A stretch of DNA of 6,162 nt from Planococcaceae bacterium UBA3370 (GCA_002360295.1 DEQI01000205.1:7035-13196); one strand, 5' to 3'; numbered from the stretch's first letter, positions 1 to 6,149 are shown. Notes: generated by a model from the letters alone, not told the origin. Numbers and translations are program-made.

Positions 1-22
1 CTGCGATCAGTACATACAATTT

Positions 23-44
23 CATATGCATTGGTGCTTATATG
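23..44. repeat. Imperfect inverted repeat upstream of proline dehydrogenase
   Basis: CATAT-GCA (23-30) and TGC-TT-ATATG (35-44) can pair around a TTGG loop, with a two-base bulge. It lies 31 bases before the start codon, where an operator or part of the promoter would be expected. I see no convincing -35/-10 pair in the 74 bases available; TTGGTG (31-36) with TAATAG (54-59) is only a poor fit. It may be chance in AT-rich DNA. Confidence 0.25.
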
Positions 45-74
45 TTAATCTACTAATAGTTAGGGGAGCTTTTT

Positions 75-1046
75 ATGGCATTACGAGATTTATTTATTAA
101 ACTGTCAGAAAATCAACTTTTAAATGAAGCAGCACAAAAATACGGTCTTCGACTAGGCGCACAAAGCGTTGTGGCAGGTACCAATATCCCAGAGGTTATG
201 ACAAGTATTAAACAATTAAATGCACAAGGTATATCATGTACGGTTGACAATTTAGGAGAGTTTGTTTTCGAAGAAGCGGAAGCAACAAAGGCAAAAGAAG
301 AAATTTTAGCAGTGATCGAGGCTATTCATGATGAAGGTGTTAATGCTCATATTTCTCTAAAACCATCTCAACTAGGACTCGATATAGATATTGATTTTTG
401 CTATGACAATTTACGCGAAATTGTGGGGAAGGCTGCTGAATATGGTATTTTCGTAAACTTTGACATGGAAAATTACGAACGTCTTCAAGTCTCTTTTGAT
501 ATGCTAGAAGAATTATCAAAAACATTTGATAATGTAGGTACCGTAATCCAAGCTTATTTCTTCCGTGCAAAAGAAGATATTGAAAAGTTTAAAGATTTCC
601 GCTTACGTATTGTAAAGGGTGCTTACAAAGAGCCAGAAACAGTGGCTTATCAAGATAAATTAGATATCGATTTAAACTTTATCGAATTAATCGAGTATCA
701 TTTGTTACACGGGAAATTCACGTCTATTGCAACGCATGATCATCATATCATCGCGCATGTAAAACGTTTTGTAAAAGACCATCATATCCCGCATGATAAA
801 TTTGAATTCCAAATGCTATACGGCTTCCGTAAAGATATGCAAGTTGCGTTAGCACAAGAAGGCTATAATTTCTGTACGTATGTACCATTTGGTCATGACT
901 GGTACGGGTACTTCATGCGTCGATTAGCAGAACGCCCACAAAATCTAAATTTAGTGACTAAGCAAGTATTTAATAAAAAGACTAATACACTTTTAGCCGT
1001 TGCGGCAGGTGCATTCTTAGTTGGCCGTTTAACGAAAAAGAAATAA
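75..1046 (+). CDS. Proline dehydrogenase (monofunctional, FAD-dependent)
   Basis: Oxidises L-proline to delta-1-pyrroline-5-carboxylate, passing electrons through FAD to the membrane quinone pool; this is the first step of proline use as carbon and nitrogen. The 323-residue product shows the family's TIM-barrel motifs in order: SLKPSQLG (94-101, K96), DMENY (130-134), RLRIVKGAYKEP (176-187), ATHDH (219-223), EFQMLYGFR, and YVPFG...YFMRRLAERPQN (269-290). The R282-R283 pair and E286 sit where known enzymes bind the proline carboxylate. The start is supported by GGGGAG six bases upstream. The B. subtilis relatives PutB and FadM are, from memory, about 300 residues; here about 20 extra residues form a hydrophobic tail (306-317) ending RLTKKK. 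There is no P5C dehydrogenase gene in the window, though one could lie beyond the left edge. Whether it is the PutB or FadM type cannot be settled, so no symbol is given. The family call is very secure. Confidence 0.96.
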   Translation: MALRDLFIKLSENQLLNEAAQKYGLRLGAQSVVAGTNIPEVMTSIKQLNAQGISCTVDNLGEFVFEEAEATKAKEEILAVIEAIHDEGVNAHISLKPSQLGLDIDIDFCYDNLREIVGKAAEYGIFVNFDMENYERLQVSFDMLEELSKTFDNVGTVIQAYFFRAKEDIEKFKDFRLRIVKGAYKEPETVAYQDKLDIDLNFIELIEYHLLHGKFTSIATHDHHIIAHVKRFVKDHHIPHDKFEFQMLYGFRKDMQVALAQEGYNFCTYVPFGHDWYGYFMRRLAERPQNLNLVTKQVFNKKTNTLLAVAAGAFLVGRLTKKK

Positions 1047-1097
1047 CTAATAAAAGCGAATACTCACGTTTAGCACAACATGCGGTGAATGGACAGA

Positions 1098-1114
1098 AGC
1101 GACCTCAAGTCGCT
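1098..1114. repeat. Short hairpin AGCGAC-CTCAA-GTCGCT after proline dehydrogenase
   Basis: A perfect 6-bp stem with a 5-base loop, 52 bases after the proline dehydrogenase stop, in a patch richer in GC than its surroundings. It has no T-run on the plus side (followed by CATGCC), so it is not a standard terminator by itself. It may protect the 3' end of the message, be the remnant of a small repeat, or be chance. Confidence 0.35.
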
Positions 1115-1143
1115 CATGCCTCTTACCCCCGAATCGAATAATG

Positions 1144-1181
1144 AAAGGCTATGTGAGAATGCAAAATCCTCACTAGCCTTT
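1144..1181. terminator. Intrinsic terminator between convergent proline dehydrogenase and leuA
   Basis: AAAGGCTA (1144-1151) pairs with TAGCCTTT (1174-1181) and GTGAG (1153-1157) with CTCAC (1169-1173), with one bulged T and an 11-base loop. On the plus strand it runs into TTTATTTTTAT, a good U-tract for ending the proline dehydrogenase message. On the minus strand the hairpin starts 10 bases after the leuA stop, but what follows is only moderately T-rich, so it may work in both directions with lower efficiency for leuA. Confidence 0.85.
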
Positions 1182-1190
1182 ATTTTTATA

Positions 1191-2762
1191 TTAATTAGTA
1201 ACAGGTATTATATTGGCAACAACAATACTATTGATCGCGTTTATATAAGCCATTGCACTCGCTATTAAGATATCGGTATGTGCGGCCTTCGCTATATATT
1301 TTTCTCCATGATGCTCAATCGTAATTTTCACTTTCCCAAGCGCCTCTTTGCCACGCGACACACTGCTAATATTGTACTCCACAAGCTTCACTTCCATATT
1401 TGTCACTTCAGCAATAGCAGAGTACAAAGCATCTATTGGACCTGAGCCAACAGCACTTGCCTTCATTATTTCATTCCCTTTTCGTATTTTTACACTAGCT
1501 GAAGGGAAGCTGGCATTACTAATCACTTGTAGGTCATCAATATTGAAAAATTGGTCACTATAATGTTTTGTGACAGTAGGATCATGGTCATGCTGTTCAT
1601 AAAATCCTTCAACTATGACATATAAATCGTGATCGTATACTTCCTTTTTGGCATCCGCTAAATTTAAGAAGCGTTCAAAAATACCTTCAAAATCATTGTC
1701 ATCTATATTTGTAAATCCAAGTTTTTCTAGCGCATTTTTCACCGCATGACGCCCTGAACGTGCTGTTAAAACAAGCTCCATATCTTCTAAACCAACATCT
1801 TCTGGATGTACAATTTCATAGGCGTCACGCGATTTCAGTAAGCCGTCCTGATGAATACCAGATGAATGAGCAAAAGCATTATCACCTGTTATCGCTTTAT
1901 TTACTTGCACATCTAATCCCATAAAGCTTGAAACAAGTCGTGAAGTATTGATAATTTCGCGCGTATTGATACCAGTATGGACTTGATATACATCAGCACG
2001 TGTTTTCAGTGCCATGACTACTTCTTCAAGGGCAGCATTACCAGCGCGTTCACCAATACCATTAATCGTACATTCAACTTTATCTGCACCATTTTTGACT
2101 GCGGCTAATGTATTCGCCGTCGCCATGCCTAAATCATTGTGACAGTGAACACTCAATAACACTCGATCATCTAAATTTTTCATTCGGTCATTTAATTTAT
2201 AAATCATTTCACCAAATTGTTCAGGCTCCGCAAATCCAACAGTGTCTGGTACGTTAATCATTGTAGCGCCAGCCTTCATAACAGCCTCGATTGTTTTCCA
2301 TAAATACTCAAAATCAGAGCGGGATGCATCTTCCGTAGAATATTGAACTTCCGGCAATAGCGTTTTCGCGTACTTCACCGCATCAACACCAATTTGTAAA
2401 ATTTGATCTTTCGATTTATTGAATTTTTTCTCTACGTGTATATCTGATGTACCGAGAACGATGTGAATCATTGGATTTTGCGCATATTTCACCGCATTAT
2501 AGACACTATCAATATCATTCTTCACAGCACGAGCCAAAGCTGTAATCATGATGTTGTCTGTATTCCCTACCTTCTGCGCAACAGCTTTTACCGCATCAAA
2601 ATCGCCCTGTGATGAAGCCGGGAAACCAGCCTCGATGATATCAACGCCGAGTTTTTTGAGCTGCTGTGCAATCTCTACTTTCTCATATAAATTTAATTTC
2701 GCCCCTGGCACTTGCTCGCCATCACGTAAAGTTGTATCAAACACCCAAATCTTTCTTCCCAT
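1191..2762 (-). CDS. leuA: 2-isopropylmalate synthase
   Basis: Condenses acetyl-CoA with 2-oxoisovalerate to 2-isopropylmalate, the committed step of leucine synthesis, in the cytosol. The 523-residue product has a DRE-TIM barrel with [10 protein letters not shown] (8-17; R13, D14, E16), SVHCHND (metal ligands H206 and H208), NGIGERAGN (234-242; N242) and SSGIHQDG, then a C-terminal regulatory domain (roughly 370-515) containing [12 protein letters not shown]. These positions fit LeuA metal ligands Asp, two His and Asn. E16 rather than T in DGEQ argues against citramalate synthase, and the leucine T-box upstream fixes the pathway. The start chosen is ATG 2762, nine bases after AAGGAG (2777-2772); the frame stays open to an ATG at 2813, but that would put the ribosome binding site inside the gene and add 17 residues unlike the family. 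No leuB, leuC or leuD follows; the next gene is convergent. Confidence 0.95.
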   Translation of the reverse strand: MGRKIWVFDTTLRDGEQVPGAKLNLYEKVEIAQQLKKLGVDIIEAGFPASSQGDFDAVKAVAQKVGNTDNIMITALARAVKNDIDSVYNAVKYAQNPMIHIVLGTSDIHVEKKFNKSKDQILQIGVDAVKYAKTLLPEVQYSTEDASRSDFEYLWKTIEAVMKAGATMINVPDTVGFAEPEQFGEMIYKLNDRMKNLDDRVLLSVHCHNDLGMATANTLAAVKNGADKVECTINGIGERAGNAALEEVVMALKTRADVYQVHTGINTREIINTSRLVSSFMGLDVQVNKAITGDNAFAHSSGIHQDGLLKSRDAYEIVHPEDVGLEDMELVLTARSGRHAVKNALEKLGFTNIDDNDFEGIFERFLNLADAKKEVYDHDLYVIVEGFYEQHDHDPTVTKHYSDQFFNIDDLQVISNASFPSASVKIRKGNEIMKASAVGSGPIDALYSAIAEVTNMEVKLVEYNISSVSRGKEALGKVKITIEHHGEKYIAKAAHTDILIASAMAYINAINSIVVANIIPVTN

Positions 2763-2771
2763 TTTCAAACA

Positions 2772-2777
2772 CTCCTT
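2772..2777 (-). promoter_or_regulatory. Ribosome binding site of leuA (decides the start)
   Basis: AAGGAG, nine bases before ATG 2762. It lies inside the longer open frame that begins at 2813, which rules in favour of the shorter 523-residue protein. Confidence 0.85.
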
Positions 2778-2844
2778 TTTAAATTTTTTACAATTTGAAA
2801 GCTGCAAATTCACTGATTTCCTATGACATATACTTACTTAAAAT

Positions 2845-2884
2845 AAAAAAACCTCGTCTCTATAAAAAATAGAGACGAGGTTTT
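2845..2884 (-). terminator. T-box regulated terminator of the leuA leader
   Basis: The arms at 2851-2863 and 2869-2881 (core CCTCGTCTCTA / TAGAGACGAGG) are a perfect 13-bp inverted repeat with a 5-base loop. Read on the minus strand it is followed by seven T (2851-2845). The first-transcribed arm is also needed for the antiterminator: GCGAG after the T-box bulge can pair with CTCGT, and TAGAG before the bulge with CTCTA. The two folds therefore exclude each other. Confidence 0.95.
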
Positions 2885-3112
2885 ACTCGCGGTACCACTC
2901 TAATTGACTAGTCGTAAAACTAATCCACTTATCGACAGCTATCACTGTCTATCCTAATAACGGAGGAATCCGACATCCCTTACTTTGCACTTCAGGGAGT
3001 GGCTCATGGACGAGTTCAAAATGTATGTCTACTAGTTTTCACCACCCACTAGCTCTCTCCAAGTACATAATCATTTTTACTATTTCCAATCAAGGCCTAC
3101 AAATTATTCTTG
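2845..3112 (-). promoter_or_regulatory. T-box leader (tRNA-Leu sensing) of leuA
   Basis: A T-box riboswitch that lets transcription into leuA continue when tRNA-Leu is uncharged. The signature AGAGTGGTACCGCG is at 2901-2888. Stem I has the GGAAATAGTA motif, an AGAGAG segment, and a distal CTAGT/ACTAG stem with a GGTGAAAA loop. The specifier loop reads GAA-CTC-G, with the codon CTC (Leu) at 3014-3012. The discriminator bulge TGGT (2897-2894) pairs with ACCA, that is, A73 as in tRNA-Leu. Helix TAGAG/CTCTA, a 7-base bulge TGGTACC and helix GCGAG/CTCGT form the expected antiterminator, overlapping the terminator at 2845-2884. A stem CGGA/TCCG and a stem GACAG/CTGTC lie between. The leader accounts for most of the 467-base gap between desR and leuA. 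Confidence 0.96.
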
Positions 3113-3118
3113 AAAGTA

Positions 3119-3147
3119 ATCTTACGCAAAGTGAAACGGAATGTCAA
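3119..3147 (-). promoter_or_regulatory. Sigma-A promoter of leuA
   Basis: The -35 box TTGACA (3147-3142, perfect) and -10 box TAAGAT (3124-3119) are separated by exactly 17 bases. The predicted transcription start is near 3112, just upstream of T-box stem I, giving a leader of about 350 bases to the leuA ATG. Confidence 0.9.
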
Positions 3148-3148
3148 T

Positions 3149-3163
3149 AATTTTCTAAATATT
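3149..3163. promoter_or_regulatory. CodY-like box next to the leuA promoter
   Basis: Read on the minus strand AATATTTAGAAAATT matches the CodY consensus AATTTTCWGAAAATT at 13 of 15 positions. It ends one base before the -35 hexamer, where a bound protein would block polymerase. CodY, activated by branched-chain amino acids and GTP, represses ilv-leu genes in Bacillus. The region is AT-rich, so a chance match is possible, but the placement is apt. Confidence 0.6.
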
Positions 3164-3200
3164 TTTATTTTACAGTTTAATTAAGGAGGCTACTCGGACG

Positions 3201-3215
3201 CTCCATGATATGGAG
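3201..3215. repeat. Small hairpin after desR
   Basis: CTCCAT and ATGGAG flank a 3-base loop, 14 bases past the desR stop. There is no T-run next to it on the minus strand, so it is not a convincing terminator. A weaker alternative pairing uses GGAG with CTCC further downstream, before TTAATTAA. No other terminator separates desR from the leuA promoter. Confidence 0.35.
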
Positions 3216-3229
3216 ATGAACCTAAATAC

Positions 3230-3835
3230 TTACTTATTCCACCCTTTTTCTTTAAAACGTGAAATAGCTTCAATGCGATTACTCACACCTAGCTTATCTA
3301 ATATCGTAGAAATATAGTTACGAACTGTACCTGCTGATAAATATAGTTCTGCAGCAATTTCTTTCGTCGTCTTCCCTTCCGCTACTAATTGGAGCACTTG
3401 GCTTTCGCGTTCTGTTAAAGGATTTTCACTATCATCCTCATAAACAAAATCGACAAGTTCAGGCGCATAAATACGGCGACCATCCATAATTATACGGATC
3501 GAGTTCACAAGTTCTTCTATCGGGCTATCTTTTAATAAATATCCACGTACACCTGCTTTACGTGCACGCTCAAAATAACCTGGTCTTGCAAAAGTCGTTA
3601 AAATAATGATTTTACACTCTTGATCTTTTAACGCTTCCGCAGCATCAAGGCCCGTTTTTACTGGCATTTCAATATCCATAATACAAATATCTGGTTGTAA
3701 ATTTGTAACAAGTTCAACTGCCTCTTCCCCATTTTTAGCGAGCCCGACAACTTCCATATCTTCTTCTAAACTAAGTAAAGATTTCATCGCTCCTAAAAGC
3801 ATCCCTTGATCTTCTGCTATTACAATTCGAATCAT
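3230..3835 (-). CDS. desR: Response regulator of membrane fluidity, NarL/LuxR type
   Basis: When phosphorylated by DesK it activates the des promoter; it is a cytosolic DNA-binding protein. Its 201 residues hold a receiver domain (about 1-120) with acidic pocket E8-D9, phospho-acceptor D54 in MDIEMP, switch residue T80 in ILTTF, and K102 in LLKDSP. A LuxR-type helix-turn-helix follows at about 137-197 (LTERE...KTTKEIA...SAGTVRNYIS...GVSNRIEAI). The stretch TTFARPGYFERARKAGVRGYLLKD and the ending EKGW closely resemble my memory of B. subtilis DesR. The start at 3835 has GGGGAG nine bases upstream, and its ATGA overlaps the desK stop by four bases, pointing to coupled translation. The receiver domain and neighbouring desK and des exclude a quorum-sensing LuxR. 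No clear terminator follows before the leuA promoter. Confidence 0.94.
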   Translation of the reverse strand: MIRIVIAEDQGMLLGAMKSLLSLEEDMEVVGLAKNGEEAVELVTNLQPDICIMDIEMPVKTGLDAAEALKDQECKIIILTTFARPGYFERARKAGVRGYLLKDSPIEELVNSIRIIMDGRRIYAPELVDFVYEDDSENPLTERESQVLQLVAEGKTTKEIAAELYLSAGTVRNYISTILDKLGVSNRIEAISRFKEKGWNK

Positions 3836-4965
3836 TTCGCTTTACTCCCCTTTTGATGTGTAATCGTTAACGGTACACGCATGATGATCATCGCACCATT
3901 GTCATTTTTCAATTCGATTGAGCCATTAATAAAATCTAATCGTTCGTACATCCCTTTAAGGCCACTTCCAGAACGTTTTTGTTGTTCAGGAAAACCAACG
4001 CCATTATCTTTTACGGTTACAATCACTTCATTATTTGTTTGTTCCATAATGACTTCACAACGCGTCGCCTTACTATGTTTGACGACATTTGTAACAGCCT
4101 CTTTCAACGCCATACTAATTACATTTTCGGAAAGCACTGGCATGTCGAGATTATCTGCCTTATTTTGCAAAACAAATTCAATTTCAGCGGCCTTTAAAAT
4201 TTGCTCAACCCGATAAAGTTCTTCCTCTATTTTTACAGCACGCATATCCGCTACAAGTTCACGCACTTCCTTTAACGCAACACTAGCCGTTTGCCTAATG
4301 TCTTTAATTTCATTAATTGCTTGTTCAGGATTTTTCTGAACTAAACGCATTGCTAAATCACTTTTCAAGCCAATCATGGAAAGCTTTTGCCCTAATGTAT
4401 CATGTAGATCTCGTGCAATACGTTGGCGTTCCTCATGAATAATGAGCTCCGAAATACGTTCGCGAGCCGTCTCCAGCTGCCCTTCTAAATTTTCTCTTTT
4501 GTTGCGAGAATAGAGAGTAAACGGAAGAAGAACAACCCCTATAACAGCGATAATAATAAATGGTGTTTGTGTTAAAAATAAATCTAAAAAAATAAAATAT
4601 CCCGCCACAATTGAAATAACAGTAAAACCAATATGTAAGCCATACATAATATAAAACCCTACAGATTGCCTAATATTTCCGATGAAAAACGCGGTAAAAA
4701 GCGATAAATAAACATAGCCAAACATCAGTGTCATTGCGACATTCAATACCATTTGAAAACTAATCCACATATAAACAAGCCCATTTTTCGACTTAAACGA
4801 ATAACGGTGGCATAAAAAGTATAAAAGGATCATCGTAATACCTAACATAATATACCAAATAGAAAAGGATTTAATGATAAAGAAGAATGGCATTATACAA
4901 AAAATCACCCATATATATATACTTAACCAAGGGCTTTTCGGAATAATACTATACCAACTTTGCAT
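3832..4965 (-). CDS. desK: Membrane-fluidity thermosensor histidine kinase
   Basis: Senses membrane thickness/order: in the cold it phosphorylates DesR, in a fluid membrane it dephosphorylates it. The 377 residues begin with about five membrane segments (roughly 13-31, 36-52, 63-96, 102-131, 136-153) and no large outside domain. A charged linker helix (154-180) leads to the HisKA_3 dimerisation domain with H188 in RIARDLHDTLGQ (D189 and Q193 fit the phosphatase motif). The ATPase domain has the N-box (E289, N293), DNGVGF (320-325) and GSGLKGM. H188, the transmembrane-5 proline P148 and K10 fall at the same numbers as in B. subtilis DesK as I recall it, without gaps; buoy residue N12 is replaced by P12. 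AAGGAGG five bases before the ATG is a strong ribosome binding site. Downstream it overlaps desR by four bases; upstream a terminator separates it from des. Confidence 0.95.
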   Translation of the reverse strand: MQSWYSIIPKSPWLSIYIWVIFCIMPFFFIIKSFSIWYIMLGITMILLYFLCHRYSFKSKNGLVYMWISFQMVLNVAMTLMFGYVYLSLFTAFFIGNIRQSVGFYIMYGLHIGFTVISIVAGYFIFLDLFLTQTPFIIIAVIGVVLLPFTLYSRNKRENLEGQLETARERISELIIHEERQRIARDLHDTLGQKLSMIGLKSDLAMRLVQKNPEQAINEIKDIRQTASVALKEVRELVADMRAVKIEEELYRVEQILKAAEIEFVLQNKADNLDMPVLSENVISMALKEAVTNVVKHSKATRCEVIMEQTNNEVIVTVKDNGVGFPEQQKRSGSGLKGMYERLDFINGSIELKNDNGAMIIMRVPLTITHQKGSKAK

Positions 4966-4991
4966 AATATCCTCCTTTCCTTTTTCTTTTT

Positions 4992-4997
4992 ATTATA
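4992..4997 (-). promoter_or_regulatory. Possible -10 box of a desKR promoter
   Basis: A perfect TATAAT lies 26 bases before the desK ATG and just beyond the terminator that follows des. The -35 position (ATAGCC or TAGCCT) falls in the terminator stem and is a poor match, so this may be a weak constitutive promoter or chance. Confidence 0.35.
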
Positions 4998-5010
4998 ACA
5001 AACCTTATAA

Positions 5011-5047
5011 AAGAGGCTATCCAGTAAAATTCACTGAATAGCCTCTT
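5011..5047 (-). terminator. Intrinsic terminator between des and desK
   Basis: AAGAGGCTAT and ATAGCCTCTT form a 10-bp stem, extended past one mismatch by CAGT/ACTG around a 7-base loop. On the minus strand it begins three bases after the des stop and is followed by TTTTATAA. The T-tract is short, so termination could be partial, leaving some read-through into desKR. Confidence 0.8.
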
Positions 5048-5049
5048 CT

Positions 5050-6075
5050 TTACATTTGAAACGATTTATTGCGTAGTGAAATTAACGCTTCCGCTTCTTT
5101 AAAAGTAACAAATCGTTTACGATCTGAATCATATAATTTATAACGAATAGATTCTAAACTTGTTTTAATATCAATCGTTGTTGCACGTTGTAATGGCTTT
5201 ACATTTTCATGCGCTTCCTCTAAATGGTAGTTCGGAATACGTGGAGATAAATGATGTACATGATGATACCCTATATTCCCTGTAATCCATTGTAGAATTT
5301 TAGGTAATTTATAAAATGAGCTACCTTCAACAGCCGCTTTTACATAATCCCAGTCTTCCTCGTATTCGAAGTATGAATCTTCATACGTATGTTGAATATA
5401 GAATAACCAAATTCCTAGAGATCCTGCGATAAATAAAGTCACACCATAAACGATTAAAAATGCCATCCAACCGAATACGTAAATAAGTACCGCACAAATA
5501 GTTAATAAGACAATGGTTGTAAGATGTGTATTGATACGCTCTTTTTTCTTCGCATCACTGCGGTTAAAACGATTTAAAACAAGTACCATATAAAGAGGAC
5601 CTAAACCAAACATGACTAAAGGATTACGGTATAAACGATACCCTAAACGACCTAGCTTCGATTTTTCTACATACTCTTCCACTGTTAACATATCAATGTC
5701 GCCAATGCCACGCTTGTCTAAGTTTGAGCTTGTTGCATGGTGAATGGTATGCTCACGTTTCCATTTTTCATAAGGGAATGAAGTCAAAACACCTGTAATA
5801 AACCCTACGATCGCATTTGCTTTTTTGTTTTTAAAAAATGAACCGTGCGTGCAATCATGGAAAATAATAAATGTACGTACGACAAATCCTGCAGCAAATA
5901 CGCTACTTAATACACTTAACCAAGGAGAAAACTGCATTAAATAAAATCCTAAGGACCATAAAATAAATAAGGGTACCAATGTATTTATTAATTGCATTAC
6001 ACTTCTCTTTATTTCAGCTTTCGCGTATGGCGCTACATCTTTACGTAGCTGCTTTGTCTTTTCTGCATCAGTCAT
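5050..6075 (-). CDS. des: Acyl-lipid fatty acid desaturase
   Basis: Membrane di-iron enzyme that puts a cis double bond into acyl chains of existing phospholipids (delta-5 in B. subtilis), restoring fluidity after cooling. The 341 residues carry three histidine boxes: HDCTH (73-77), HTIHH (109-113) and HHVHH (271-275), plus HTYEDSYF (228 onward). Hydrophobic segments lie at about 29-47, 52-70 and 184-225. AVEGSSFYKLPK and QWITGNIGYHHVHHLSP strongly resemble B. subtilis Des (about 350 residues). The start is uncertain: AGGAG (6092-6088) abuts the outermost ATG at 6087 with no spacer, a TTG at 6081 has a 6-base spacer, and the ATG at 6075 has 12. I chose 6075 because MTDAEK matches the family's MTEQ-like beginning. 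The neighbouring desKR and the regulatory logic support the name. A terminator follows. Confidence 0.94.
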   Translation of the reverse strand: MTDAEKTKQLRKDVAPYAKAEIKRSVMQLINTLVPLFILWSLGFYLMQFSPWLSVLSSVFAAGFVVRTFIIFHDCTHGSFFKNKKANAIVGFITGVLTSFPYEKWKREHTIHHATSSNLDKRGIGDIDMLTVEEYVEKSKLGRLGYRLYRNPLVMFGLGPLYMVLVLNRFNRSDAKKKERINTHLTTIVLLTICAVLIYVFGWMAFLIVYGVTLFIAGSLGIWLFYIQHTYEDSYFEYEEDWDYVKAAVEGSSFYKLPKILQWITGNIGYHHVHHLSPRIPNYHLEEAHENVKPLQRATTIDIKTSLESIRYKLYDSDRKRFVTFKEAEALISLRNKSFQM

Positions 6076-6117
6076 AGTCAAGCCCATCTCCTACTTTCGT
6101 TCGTTTTCGATACTCTT

Positions 6118-6123
6118 ATTCTA
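6118..6123 (-). promoter_or_regulatory. Candidate -10 box of the des promoter
   Basis: TAGAAT would give a transcription start near 6111 and a short leader. The matching -35 position reads TATCTG, far from TTGACA, as expected for a promoter that needs an activator such as DesR-P. The window ends about 50 bases upstream of the predicted start, so any further upstream operator is not visible. Confidence 0.4.
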
Positions 6124-6134
6124 GTAAAGAGAGT

Positions 6135-6149
6135 AGATGACAGATAGAC
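6135..6149 (-). repeat. Tandem half-sites GTCTATCT-GTCATCT upstream of des
   Basis: Two similar units follow each other head to tail on the minus strand, overlapping the -35 position of the candidate des promoter. NarL-family regulators bind paired half-sites in this region, so this could be part of a DesR operator. That role is inferred from position only; I cannot compare it with a known DesR site from memory. Confidence 0.25.

Noticed and set aside
340..570. Open frame of 76 codons on the minus strand
   Set aside because: It lies wholly inside the proline dehydrogenase gene in antisense, has no ribosome binding site that I can see, and its product resembles no family.
1348..1563. Plus-strand open frame of 71 codons inside leuA
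   Set aside because: Antisense shadow of the conserved LeuA C-terminal domain.
1191..2762. Citramalate or homocitrate synthase instead of LeuA
   Set aside because: Glutamate in DGEQ, the LeuA-type C-terminal regulatory domain and the leucine T-box all favour 2-isopropylmalate synthase.
2763..2813. Longer leuA start at 2813
   Set aside because: It would translate through the AAGGAG ribosome binding site and add 17 lysine/asparagine-rich residues that precede the conserved [16 protein letters not shown].
2548..2826. Plus-strand open frame of 92 codons over the leuA start
   Set aside because: Antisense to the conserved LeuA N-terminus; cysteine- and serine-rich composition is typical of a shadow frame.
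3010..3018. Asparagine (AAC) specifier for the T-box
   Set aside because: The conserved GAA-codon-purine register gives CTC followed by G; AAC would be one base pair of positions off this register and does not fit the downstream gene.
3230..3835. Quorum-sensing LuxR regulator
   Set aside because: It has a phospho-acceptor receiver domain rather than a signal-binding domain and is translationally coupled to a histidine kinase.
3881..4216. Two plus-strand open frames (3881-4216 and 3979-4197)
   Set aside because: Both are antisense to the DesK ATPase domain, overlap each other and show no family features.
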